Shown: positions 1 to 8,120 of the stretch, piece after piece
Position numbering within the stretch: position 1 is the first letter of the stretch
Layout of the letters: each line of letters opens with the position of its first letter
Source: Streptomyces monomycini
Lineage (GTDB): Bacteria > Actinomycetota > Actinomycetes > Streptomycetales > Streptomycetaceae
Direction: 5' to 3'
Length of the DNA stretch: 64,000 nucleotides
NCBI RefSeq assembly: GCF_022271435.1
Contig: NZ_JAFIQY010000004.1
Coordinates: 353,019-417,018 of the forward strand
Program-made: the position numbers and the translations under genes
The notes under the pieces: model-generated
Seen by the model: only the letters and a program-made list of their open reading frames with translations
Database searches by the model: none
Told to the model about the DNA's origin: nothing

Positions 1-1794
1 GGTGACGGTCAGGAAGGCGGCGCCGACCTCGCGGCCGCCGTCGGTCCGGTCGGTGACGGTGATCCGGCCGCCGGCGTCCCCCGCGGGCGCGCCCGCGCCG
101 AAGGACACGGTGAACGGCACCGGTTCCTGCGCGCCGGGCGCGACGCTGACGGTGGCCGGGCTGATGCGCAGCGCCGCCGCCGTGGACTGGTCGGCCAGGC
201 CGATGCGCAGGGTGTGCGGACGGCTGTCGTTGTTCCGCGCGACCAGCTTGCCGGTGACCGAGCCGCCCGGGTGCACGCCGTGGCCCTCCAGCGTCACGCC
301 GGCCGTCACGAGCGCGGCGCCCGAGGACACCCGGGTGTCGTAGGGCCGCCGGTCCCCGACGACGCCGGGCGCCGCGATCGCGCCGGTCAGCCGCAGCGCG
401 CCGGTGGCCGACTCCGGCACCTTCACCGACGCCCCGTACAGGACGTCACCCGCCCGGTCGTCCGGACCCTCGCCGTCGTCGCGCAGCGGGACGTCCACCG
501 GCTCGAAGCCGTCACCGGACAGCTGGGCGGCGGCCCGTACCCCGGCCAGCTGCTCCGGATCGGTGATCACCACACCGCGCCGGGTCTGCAGGCGCATCCG
601 TACGACGACGTCCTCGCCGGGTCTCGGCGCGGACGGCTCCAGGGTGACCGACGAGCGCAGCACGCCCTGCCAGATGGCCCGTACGGTGGCGGGCTGGTCC
701 CGGTGGCCCGGCGGCGCGGACAGCTGGACGCGCCAGGTGCCCGGCAGCGGGTCCTTGACCCGCAGCGCCTCGACCGGCCCGTCCTGGCCGCTGACTTCGA
801 AGCGGGAACCGTCGGACTCCCCCTGGAGGGGCACCTTGCGGCCCTTGGGGTCGTAGTAGGTGGCCGTCACCCGCGGATCGCGCTTGGTGACGGTGATCGA
901 GCCGTCGGTCGCGATGGGCGGGATGTCCACCGTCAGCTCGCCCGGCGGCTTGCTGCTGGTGCCTTCCTCGACGCGGGCGCAGCGGGCCGCGGCGAACGCG
1001 CTCTGGAGCGCCTTGTCCACGTCCGCGGCGCCGTCGACGACCTCCGGCCGCGGGCGGGAACCGGGCACGTCGGCGCAGCCGTTGCGGTAGCCGCCGTCAG
1101 CCATCTGCTGGAGGGCCTGCTTGTCGATGCCCTTGCCGAAGCCCAGCGGCCAGATCTGCACCTGCTCGCGGCGCGCCCGGTCGAGGACCTCGCGCAGCCG
1201 CTTCTCACCCTCCTGCTTCCGGGCGGCGGGGTCGGCTCCGTAGGCGGGGCTGTCCTCGACGTTCAGCCTGCCGTCGGTGAGCAGGAAGACGACCTTGGGC
1301 GTGCCCTCCTGGCTGGTCTCCTTCAGCCGGGTCAGGGCCTGGGTGAGGGCGGCCGGGAAGTCCGTCCCTGGCCCGAGGCCGGCGCCCTCGCGGTCGGTGA
1401 GCCGGCGGGCGCAGTCGCTGATGCGCTGCCGTCCGGCGGCGTCGACGACGGTGGGCGGGCACACCTCCCGTACGGGCTGCTGCCCTTCCTGCTCCGCGCT
1501 GCCGAAGCCGATGACGCTCGCCCGGGACCGGTCGGAGATCTCGCCCTGGCCGATCAGCGCGGCCGCTTCGGCCTCGCGGGCCAGCGCCTCCTCGCCGATG
1601 CTCGCCGAGGCGTCCACGACGACGGAGAAGTCGACGGGCATGGGGCCCACGGAGGGTGCGGTGGGCGCGGCCCACGCGGGCGGCGGCCCGAGCGGCACGG
1701 CCGCACAGAGCGCGGTGAGGGCGGCGACGGTGGCGCGGCGCGCGCCGCGCCGTGTCCGCGCGGCCGCCGGTACGGTCCGGTGCGGCACGTTCAC
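1..1794 (-). CDS. secreted von Willebrand factor A domain protein, C-terminus beyond window
   Basis: The reading frame starts at a GTG that overlaps the TGA of the upstream gene by 4 bases and runs off the left edge, so the C-terminus is missing. The first ~43 residues form an Arg-rich n-region, a hydrophobic core and an Ala-x-Ala-like cleavage site (signal peptide). The VWA domain follows: DASAS (MIDAS DxSxS) near residue 60, a GTDF threonine and LLTDG aspartate later, so the metal site looks complete. The second half reads as beta-rich Ig-like modules. VWA proteins bind ligands or partner proteins through the MIDAS metal. This one should act outside the membrane, while the other products of its operon are cytoplasmic or membrane-bound. 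Function in the system is inferred only from position. Confidence 0.85.
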   Translation of the reverse strand, partial: MNVPHRTVPAAARTRRGARRATVAALTALCAAVPLGPPPAWAAPTAPSVGPMPVDFSVVVDASASIGEEALAREAEAAALIGQGEISDRSRASVIGFGSAEQEGQQPVREVCPPTVVDAAGRQRISDCARRLTDREGAGLGPGTDFPAALTQALTRLKETSQEGTPKVVFLLTDGRLNVEDSPAYGADPAARKQEGEKRLREVLDRARREQVQIWPLGFGKGIDKQALQQMADGGYRNGCADVPGSRPRPEVVDGAADVDKALQSAFAAARCARVEEGTSSKPPGELTVDIPPIATDGSITVTKRDPRVTATYYDPKGRKVPLQGESDGSRFEVSGQDGPVEALRVKDPLPGTWRVQLSAPPGHRDQPATVRAIWQGVLRSSVTLEPSAPRPGEDVVVRMRLQTRRGVVITDPEQLAGVRAAAQLSGDGFEPVDVPLRDDGEGPDDRAGDVLYGASVKVPESATGALRLTGAIAAPGVVGDRRPYDTRVSSGAALVTAGVTLEGHGVHPGGSVTGKLVARNNDSRPHTLRIGLADQSTAAALRISPATVSVAPGAQEPVPFTVSFGAGAPAGDAGGRITVTDRTDGGREVGAAFLTVT

Positions 1795-2375
1795 CACAGC
1801 CCTCCGGTCAGGGCGCAGCAGCCGCCGGCCGCCAGGCAGCCGACTCCCCAGCGCAGCCAGCGGTACTTGGCGCCGAGGATGCGGCCGAGCGCGCAGGCCT
1901 GCTCGACGGCCCACTGCCCGGGGTCCCGGCCCGCGAGGGCCACCCGGGGCAGCAGGGCCTCGGCGGTGGCCCCGCCGGTCAGCTGCGGGAAGAAGGTCAG
2001 GTGCCCGTCCGCCGCGGTACGGGTGCGGGGCAGCACCGCCACCACGAACATGGCTATGCCCAGCGCCCACAGCGCGGCTCCGCCGAGCAGCAGGGCGGCG
2101 CGGACGGCGGGCAGCGCCGGGAGCTGCCCGTCACGGCCGAAGAGCAGGACCAGTGCCGCGGTGGCGCCGGTCATCATGACGGACGCCTTGGTGTCGGCCC
2201 GGTTGATCTCTTCCCGTACGACCTTCAGCAGGCGTTCGGCGACGAAGTCGCTGCCGGTGCGGGTGTCGGAAGCCGGGGTGGTGGTCGGGGTGACGCAGGG
2301 GCAGGTCCAGGGGCCGGTGCCCCGGGCGGGTGTCGGTGCGGGTGCGGGTGCGGGCGGAGCGCTGGTGGCCATCAT
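1791..2375 (-). CDS. Pycsar-type transmembrane effector (DUF5706/PycTM family)
   Basis: A 194-residue protein. The ATG at 2375 overlaps the previous stop (ATGA); an in-frame TTG 9 bases further out lacks that coupling. After a Pro/Ala-rich N-terminus comes the family hallmark segment LLKVVREEINRADTKAS, followed at once by a hydrophobic helix (TGATAALVLLFG), a second pair of membrane segments (AALLLGGAALWALGIAMFVVAV) and a C-terminal hydrophobic stretch. In the known Pycsar systems a pyrimidine cyclase makes cCMP or cUMP and a PycTM effector of this family disrupts the membrane. Here a cyclase-like gene lies three genes upstream in the same coupled operon, which supports the same logic. The ligand is not predictable by eye. 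Confidence 0.8.
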   Translation of the reverse strand: MMATSAPPAPAPAPTPARGTGPWTCPCVTPTTTPASDTRTGSDFVAERLLKVVREEINRADTKASVMMTGATAALVLLFGRDGQLPALPAVRAALLLGGAALWALGIAMFVVAVLPRTRTAADGHLTFFPQLTGGATAEALLPRVALAGRDPGQWAVEQACALGRILGAKYRWLRWGVGCLAAGGCCALTGGLW

Positions 2376-3985
2376 TTTCCCCAATCCAGGCCTTCGCCGC
2401 GGCCGCGGCGCGGCGCTGGGCGTTCCCGGTCGTCGCGGTGGTCGTCGTACCGGTCGTCCCGGCGCGCGTCGCGGCGGTCGTCCCGGCGGTCGTCGTACCG
2501 GTCGTCGTACCGCTCTCCGTACCGGTCGTCGGGGAAGTCCCCGGGCCGGCCGGTGCGGTAGTCGTCGCGCTCGGCGGCCGACTGGACGCGGTCGGGCTCG
2601 TAGACGCGGCCGCGGTCGTCCTTCTCGTACAGCTCGTCGTCGTGCGGCGCGTCGCGGCGGTCGGCGTACCGGTCGTCGGCGGACCGGCTGTCGGCGTACC
2701 GGTCGTCGGCGTACCCGTCCCCGTCCGGGCGGCCGCGGCGCCCCGGCTCGTGATCGTCGTAGGCCGTCTCCCGGCCGGGTCCGGAATCACGGTCCCGTTC
2801 CGGCGCGTCATCGAGCGCGGAGTCCCGTCCCGATCCCCGCCCGGAGCCGCGTCCCGAGTCCGGTGCGAAGTCCGGCTCTGCCTCCGGACCGGCCTCCGGA
2901 TCGGCTTCCGGATCGGGCTCGTGCGCCCAGTCCATCCGCTGCCGTCCGCGGACCCGCTCCTGTTCGCCGCGGGGCTCGCCGCTCTCCAGCGCACGCCGCC
3001 GCGGCGGCTGCTCCAGGAAGGTGTCGGCCGCCCGCCCCACCACACCGCGCGTCGTCGACCGCAGGAGGTCGATGGCGGCCAGGGTCTGGTCGTTGAGGTC
3101 GTGGCGCTCGATCAGGCCGCCGTCGACGAAGCGGAACACCGTCTCGATCGACAGGGCCCGCTCCTCCCGGCGCTCCCGGCGGAACGCCTGCTGGATGTCC
3201 CACGCGTGGGCGGCGTCGCGTGCCATGAAGTACGCGAGCTGTCCCTCGTCACCACCGCTGAGCATGTCCTGCAGCTCGGTGGCCCTCATCCGGATCAATT
3301 CCTGTTCCTGCCGTTCCTTCCTCAGTGCCTCCACGTGCTGCCGGCGCGCGAGGTCGCCCTCGTGGTCGATCTCGGTGCGCTGCCGCTCCGCGCTGATCCC
3401 GCGTTCACTCAGGTCGATCCGTACGAACACCTCGGTCTCCAGGCCAAGTTCGTGTCCGAGGCGCAGGTCCGCCAGTTCGTTCTCCACCGCCCGGTCGGCC
3501 CGTTCCGCCTCGCTGATGCGGTAGCGCCTGGTCACTCCGCGCAGCCCCCGGAGGAGGACCGGCGAGAGGTACTGGGCGAGGTCCCACACATTGGCGCGGA
3601 CCGCCGCGTACGCGTCCACGACGCGCCAGCGCACCTGCACCTCCGCGCGGAAGGACTCCGCGTCACCGGCCGCGGGGAGTTCGGTGCGGAACTCGGTCAG
3701 ATGCCGGCCGACCCGCACCTCCATCACCTTGAACGCCCCTCGGAACAGCGGCCGGTTGACGTCCTCGCGGTGGTCCGGCCACACCACGCTGTGGCCGCCG
3801 TTCTCGTACATGAGCACCGCGGCCACCTGCACACTGGGCCGCCGGAACCGGCCGGACGACTCGTACTCCTGCACCAGCGGACCCGGCACCGCCCCTCCGG
3901 GCCCCTGGCCGTGTCCCCCGGGCGCGCCGGGGACCGGGCCCTGCCCGTGGCCGTGCTGCGCGCCGTTCCGGCCGTCTTGCGTCAT
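2372..3985 (-). CDS. SPFH/band 7-like protein with Asp/Arg/Tyr-rich C-terminal tail
   Basis: A 537-residue protein. The ATG at 3985 overlaps the upstream stop by 4 bases; a longer open frame further upstream is only the shadow of the preceding gene. Residues ~40-190 resemble the SPFH/band 7 fold: beta-strands, a FRAEVQVRWRVVDAYAAV segment, then helices and an ISEAERA...GLETEVFVRIDLSERG stretch as in prohibitin/stomatin domains. A charged helical, probably coiled-coil region (RQHVEALRKERQEQELIRMRA) follows. The last ~190 residues are low complexity, made of DRYDD/RRDDR-like repeats with few hydrophobics, so probably disordered. SPFH proteins scaffold membrane microdomains. Sitting just upstream of the transmembrane effector, it may organise or restrain that effector at the membrane (inference). 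Confidence 0.6.
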   Translation of the reverse strand: MTQDGRNGAQHGHGQGPVPGAPGGHGQGPGGAVPGPLVQEYESSGRFRRPSVQVAAVLMYENGGHSVVWPDHREDVNRPLFRGAFKVMEVRVGRHLTEFRTELPAAGDAESFRAEVQVRWRVVDAYAAVRANVWDLAQYLSPVLLRGLRGVTRRYRISEAERADRAVENELADLRLGHELGLETEVFVRIDLSERGISAERQRTEIDHEGDLARRQHVEALRKERQEQELIRMRATELQDMLSGGDEGQLAYFMARDAAHAWDIQQAFRRERREERALSIETVFRFVDGGLIERHDLNDQTLAAIDLLRSTTRGVVGRAADTFLEQPPRRRALESGEPRGEQERVRGRQRMDWAHEPDPEADPEAGPEAEPDFAPDSGRGSGRGSGRDSALDDAPERDRDSGPGRETAYDDHEPGRRGRPDGDGYADDRYADSRSADDRYADRRDAPHDDELYEKDDRGRVYEPDRVQSAAERDDYRTGRPGDFPDDRYGERYDDRYDDRRDDRRDARRDDRYDDHRDDRERPAPRRGRGEGLDWGK

Positions 3986-6300
3986 CGTCGTCCCTCTCCT
4001 TCCAGCACCGCCCGCATCCGCGCGGCCGCCCGGGGGGCGAGCGGTGCGTCGCTGTCCCGCTCCAGCCGGGCGACCAGCAGCAGCAACCGGTCCCGGTCGC
4101 GCCGCCCCTCCACCAGCCGCGGCAGGAACCCGCACAGCACGTCGAGCTGCCGCGGGTCCTTGGCCGCCCGCCGCATCCAGCCGCCCATCTCCTCCTGCGC
4201 CGCGGCGCCCGCCCGCGCCGTGTTCAGCGTGTTGTGCACCAGGTCCGCCAGCCACGGCGCCCGGCCGGGGTGGGCCGCGACCAGGGCCGCCGCCAGCGGC
4301 CAGGAGCCGTACGCCTCCTGTACGGGGCTGTCGCCCTGGAGCCCCCACAGGTGAGAGGTCCGGGTGGACAGCGCGCGCAGCACCACCATCAGGGCGAGGT
4401 TCTGCCGGTTCTGGCGCGGGTCGCCGAGCCAGCGGGCCAGCCGCCGCAGCACCACGTCCGGCTCGGGCCCGGCCAGCAGCCGCGCCACGCTGTACGAGGC
4501 GGCGTCGGCCGGCTTGCCGCCGTCCTCCCGGCAGCCGATGCGGGCCAGTTCGTCCAGGGACTCGGCGACCGAGCCCGCCGCCATGCCGTAGCCGTGCGCG
4601 AACGCCGCGGTCTCGCGGGCGGACCGGTCGTCACCGCGTGCCCATACGCGCAGCAGGCCGCGTACGGCGGGCCGCACCTGCGGGTCGCGGGCCGTCTCGG
4701 CCAGTGCGGTGGCCGCGGCCATCTGCTGCACCGGGCTGTCGGCACGGGCGAGCGGCAGCAGCACTTCGGAGAAGCCGTACAGGTAGTCCCGGGCGCACAG
4801 GATGCCAGCGGCGACGGCCGCGCGCACCCACACCTGGGGGCGCTGGTCGTCGCACAGGGACCGCAGCCAGCGGGTCAGCGGGCCGCGGACGTTGTGGTAG
4901 CCGTCCCACGCCTCGTACAGGACGGCGAGGGCGAGCTTGCGCCCCTGGAAGCGCATCGCCCGTACGGGAATGGTGGCGTCGCCCAGGTCCTCGACGGCCT
5001 GCTCGGGTACGGCGCGCGCGGCGGCCAGCCGGGCCTCGGTCTTCGCGGTGAACAGCGGGCGGCCCGGCGCGTACTGGGGGTCGAGGGTGACGGCCAGCTC
5101 CCAGGCGAGCAGTTCGGCCGCTTCGGTCACCAGGCTCTCGGCGGAGCCGTTGAAGGCCGCGAGCGACAGCCGCAGGGCCGCTGCGCGCAGGGCGGGCAGT
5201 GCCTCGGGCAGCGTGCCGGGACGGTCGGCCCCGGCGAGCCACTCCCGCGCCTGGCGCGGGGCGAACGTGGCGCACTGGGCGAGGAGCTGCGCGTCGTCGG
5301 CCTCGCCCCTGGCGTGCGCCGCGAGGTGGCCGGCGAACCGCGCCGCCTCGCCCGGCCGCAGGGCGTCCAGGCCCAGTGCCTGTTTGACGTCGGGGCGCTC
5401 GGCGACGTCCAGGGCCAGGCGGCACAGCCCCGGATCGACGTCGGAGAGCTGGTCCTTCACGTGCTGTTTCAGTACGTCGTCGGCGGGCGGGGGCGTGCAC
5501 TGCGCGCCGTAGCGGCCGCGCACCAGGCGGTCGGCGAAGTCACCGGCGCCCACGACCAGGACGCCGTACGCCCCGCGCTCGCCGAGCAGCGCACTGAGCC
5601 GGTCCAGGTGCAGGTCGGAGAGCTGCGGTCCGGCGCCGCTCCCTGGCCCGTCGCCGCCGTCCCGGCCGCTGCCCCCGGAGGCGGCCGGAACCGCGCCGGC
5701 GTCCTCGTCGGGCAGTTCGAGCAGGTAACCGCGGCCGGTCTCGAACTTCTCCCGGCCGACGCTGTCGAGCGCGGTGGCGGGGTCCAGGCGGGACACCCCG
5801 GTGGCGACGTCCCGGAGGAGGGCGAGCCCCGTGGAGGTACGGCCGGTGCCGGGCTCTCCGCAGAGCGCCAGCAGGTGGGTGCGCAGCAGCCGGGTCTCCA
5901 TCGCGTCGTACCCGGGGGGCGTGCGGTAGACCCGCTCCAGGCGCTCCAGTTCCTCGGCCGGCACCGGCCCGTCGACGAACACGTCGTCGGTGCCGATCCT
6001 GACGTGTGTCTGGTAGAAGGTGTTGCCGTCAAAGACCTGACTGTCGCCCTCGACGTGCAGGCTGGTGCGGGCCTCACGGGCGGTACGGGCACCGCCCGCC
6101 TCGCCCGCGCCCCCCAGTGGGCTGCCCTTGGGGGCGTCCAGGCGCAGCTTCTCCTCGGGCTGCCCGGACGACCCGTCGCCGTCGGGCGCCTTGCCGTCCC
6201 TGGCCGTCCGCGCGTCGTCGTCCCGGCCGCCCGGCCTGCCGTCGGGCTGCGGCGGGGGCTGCTCGCCGGCGGGCGGCGCCCCCTCGTCCACATCGGTCAC
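3982..6300 (-). CDS. P-loop NTPase-like protein with C-terminal helical repeats
   Basis: A 772-residue protein. The GTG at 6300 overlaps the cyclase stop (GTGA). Layout: a disordered Pro/Gly-rich N-terminus (1-78), a short motif LHVEGDSQVFDGNTFYQTHV (81-100), a P-loop GEPGTGRTS (148-156) with Arg where Lys is usual, an acidic ELPDEDAG segment, a beta-strand AYGVLVVGAGDF that may be a Walker B or sensor strand, then a long alpha-solenoid (~300-772) rich in Leu/Ala helices of HEAT type. The layout resembles STAND-type or conflict-system NTPases that sense something with the C-terminal repeats. The Lys-to-Arg change leaves ATP hydrolysis in doubt. It lies directly after the cyclase and shares a motif with the tail of that protein. 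Confidence 0.65.
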   Translation of the reverse strand: MTDVDEGAPPAGEQPPPQPDGRPGGRDDDARTARDGKAPDGDGSSGQPEEKLRLDAPKGSPLGGAGEAGGARTAREARTSLHVEGDSQVFDGNTFYQTHVRIGTDDVFVDGPVPAEELERLERVYRTPPGYDAMETRLLRTHLLALCGEPGTGRTSTGLALLRDVATGVSRLDPATALDSVGREKFETGRGYLLELPDEDAGAVPAASGGSGRDGGDGPGSGAGPQLSDLHLDRLSALLGERGAYGVLVVGAGDFADRLVRGRYGAQCTPPPADDVLKQHVKDQLSDVDPGLCRLALDVAERPDVKQALGLDALRPGEAARFAGHLAAHARGEADDAQLLAQCATFAPRQAREWLAGADRPGTLPEALPALRAAALRLSLAAFNGSAESLVTEAAELLAWELAVTLDPQYAPGRPLFTAKTEARLAAARAVPEQAVEDLGDATIPVRAMRFQGRKLALAVLYEAWDGYHNVRGPLTRWLRSLCDDQRPQVWVRAAVAAGILCARDYLYGFSEVLLPLARADSPVQQMAAATALAETARDPQVRPAVRGLLRVWARGDDRSARETAAFAHGYGMAAGSVAESLDELARIGCREDGGKPADAASYSVARLLAGPEPDVVLRRLARWLGDPRQNRQNLALMVVLRALSTRTSHLWGLQGDSPVQEAYGSWPLAAALVAAHPGRAPWLADLVHNTLNTARAGAAAQEEMGGWMRRAAKDPRQLDVLCGFLPRLVEGRRDRDRLLLLVARLERDSDAPLAPRAAARMRAVLEGEGRR

Positions 6301-7307
6301 CTGCCGCCGCCTTCCGGTACGGGTCCGGTGTGCGGGGCGTCGGCGGCGGGTGGTTCGGGGGCGGGTGGTTCGGGGGCGGGCGTACGGGCCGGGGCCTGGG
6401 CGGGGGCCTTGTTGATGCCGACGAAGTCCCCGTTGGACCGGATGGTGTTGTTCCGGAAGGTCTGCTGGTCGCCGCCTACGTACGCGAAGTTGTACTTGTT
6501 CGCGTACGGGGCGGGTGCGGGCGCAGGGGCCGTAGTGGCGGCTGCCCCCTCTCCCTCCGGCTCTCCCTCCGGGCCGGAAGCGGGCGGCGGGACCGTACCC
6601 CTGTGCCCCGCCCCGCCGCCCTGCTCCGGCGGCGGGTCCTGGACCGCGCGCACCCCCGTCGCGCACGGCCGGTCCCGCGCCGGCACCGCTGGTGACGGCG
6701 GTGCCTCGTGCGACGTCTGCGCCGGAAGGGGCGGGAACGGCAGCCGGGGAACGTGGAACCACGCCTCGACGTCCGTCTCCTTCTCCGACACCCGCGCCCG
6801 GCGGTAGTGCTCGGGCTCGATGCAGGTGCCGCCTTCCGCCACGACGTCGTGGTAGAGCGAGTCGGACACGACGAACAGCAGCGGCGACCGTTCGGCCAGC
6901 CGCATGACGCCGCGGGCGGTCTCGCTGTCGCACAGCCGGCAGGCGAGGTCCACGGCCCGCCCGGCCAGTCCCTTGGCGTCCTGGGCGACCGGGCCCGCGT
7001 GCATGGCCACGCGCATCCGCAGCGGCTCCAGCCGCCCCTCGTTCACCTGGCGCAGCTTCTGGTAGACGCCTTCGAGCCAGGGCCCCACCAGGTGCGCGGC
7101 CGGTACGTCGGGGGCGAGCGCGACCAGTACGCCGTCGCCACGGTCCTCGATGTGGCAGGACCCCTCGGCGACCCCGGCGGCGGTGAACCCGGCCTCGAAG
7201 ACCTCGTACATCGCCTCGCGCATCCGCAGCTTCGCCCGCCAGCCGAGCAGTCCGGATCCGCAGACATCTCCGTTGACGACGAGTCGGTGCAAGGCTTCCG
7301 TGCTCAC
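6297..7307 (-). CDS. class III nucleotide cyclase-like protein with C-terminal interaction motif
   Basis: A 336-residue protein. The GTG start at 7307 has a strong AGGAGG four bases upstream. Residues 1-170 are a class III cyclase catalytic domain: NGD around Asp14 and RGDGVLVAL around Asp58 supply two candidate metal-binding aspartates, RMRVAMHAG follows, and AVDLACRL (119-125) matches the VNxAxRL motif. The usual Asn is Asp120, while Arg124 is kept. This is the soluble cyclase type found beside NTPases in Streptomyces and in Pycsar loci. The base specificity cannot be read by eye. After a Pro/Ala-rich linker, residues ~276-297 carry YVGGDQQTFRNNTI, which resembles a motif in the next protein; then a Pro-rich tail. 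Likely role: make a cyclic nucleotide for the downstream membrane effector. Confidence 0.75.
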   Translation of the reverse strand: MSTEALHRLVVNGDVCGSGLLGWRAKLRMREAMYEVFEAGFTAAGVAEGSCHIEDRGDGVLVALAPDVPAAHLVGPWLEGVYQKLRQVNEGRLEPLRMRVAMHAGPVAQDAKGLAGRAVDLACRLCDSETARGVMRLAERSPLLFVVSDSLYHDVVAEGGTCIEPEHYRRARVSEKETDVEAWFHVPRLPFPPLPAQTSHEAPPSPAVPARDRPCATGVRAVQDPPPEQGGGAGHRGTVPPPASGPEGEPEGEGAAATTAPAPAPAPYANKYNFAYVGGDQQTFRNNTIRSNGDFVGINKAPAQAPARTPAPEPPAPEPPAADAPHTGPVPEGGGR

Positions 7308-7373
7308 TGGACCTCCTGGTTCGTGCCGACATGAAGCAGCATGGCCGGGGCGGGGTGGCGGGGCTGTAGCCGT

Positions 7374-8120
7374 TTACACAGCCGGCGGGGATTGCTCGGG
7401 ACGTATGGGGACGGGGCCCGCCGGCGTACGACCGCCGGCCGCGCGCCCCTCGGCGAGCAGCCGCAGCAGCGCGAGGTCGAGCACGGCCAGCCGCCGGGGG
7501 CCGGTCTGCACGACGCCCTGCTCACGCAGCAGGCGCAGTGCCTTGGCCACCGCTTCGCGGGTGGAGCCGACGGCCGCGGCCAGGTCGTGCTGCGGCAACG
7601 GCAGGTCGACGTCCACGCCGCCCGACCCGGGGGTTCCGGTGCGCTCGGCCAGTTCCGTCAGCCGCGCGGCGAGCCGTTGCAGCACCTTCTCCGAGGCCAG
7701 GGACCGCCGTTCGCCGTCCGAGCTGCGCAGCCGGGAACTGAACTGCCGCATGATCAGTACGGTCGCCACGGGCCGCGCCGCCAGGTAGCCGCGGAACCGG
7801 TCGCCGGGGACGACGATCCCGTCCACCGGGCCGAGCGCGGTGACGGTGGCGCTGCGCGGGCGGTGGTCGACGGCGGCCTGATCGCCGACGACCTCGCCGC
7901 TGCCGCGCAGCGCGAGGATGAGCCGTACGCCGCGCTCCGTCTCCAGGGAGACGCCGGCCCAGCCGTTGACGATCGCCACCACGAAGGTGGTGGTGTCGTT
8001 CTCCCTGAGGACGACCTCGCCCGGCGCGTAGCTACGACCCCGGCCGAGCGCGAGCAGTGCCCGCCGGTCCTGCGCCGGCAACGCCGCCAGGAACGGCCTG
8101 CCGTCCTCGAAGAGACTCAT
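7374..8120 (-). CDS. Crp/Fnr-family transcriptional regulator
   Basis: A 248-residue protein with an ATG preceded by GAGGAGGCGA. Residues ~10-125 form a cyclic-nucleotide-binding beta-barrel with RENDTTTFVVAIVNGWAGV and a phosphate-binding cassette around GSGEVVGD (Glu76) and RPRSATV (Arg89). The Glu/Arg pair that contacts cNMP in true cAMP receptors is present. Residues ~190-222 are the winged helix (LPQHDLAAAVGSTREAVAKALR). Only 66 bases separate its stop from the cyclase start on the same strand, so it probably heads the operon or feeds back on it. A regulator able to bind a cyclic nucleotide directly beside a cyclase gene is suggestive, but ligand and targets are unknown. Confidence 0.88.
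   Translation of the reverse strand: MSLFEDGRPFLAALPAQDRRALLALGRGRSYAPGEVVLRENDTTTFVVAIVNGWAGVSLETERGVRLILALRGSGEVVGDQAAVDHRPRSATVTALGPVDGIVVPGDRFRGYLAARPVATVLIMRQFSSRLRSSDGERRSLASEKVLQRLAARLTELAERTGTPGSGGVDVDLPLPQHDLAAAVGSTREAVAKALRLLREQGVVQTGPRRLAVLDLALLRLLAEGRAAGGRTPAGPVPIRPEQSPPAV

Noticed and set aside
214..3096. 960-codon open frame on the plus strand
   Set aside because: It is antisense to the VWA, PycTM and SPFH-like genes; the product is Arg/Ala/Gly-rich without domain signatures, the usual mirror frame in very GC-rich DNA.
7308..7332. extended start that would fuse a long N-terminus to the P-loop protein
   Set aside because: The extension from 7332 is the out-of-frame shadow of the cyclase gene; the GTGA overlap at 6297-6300 is the better start.
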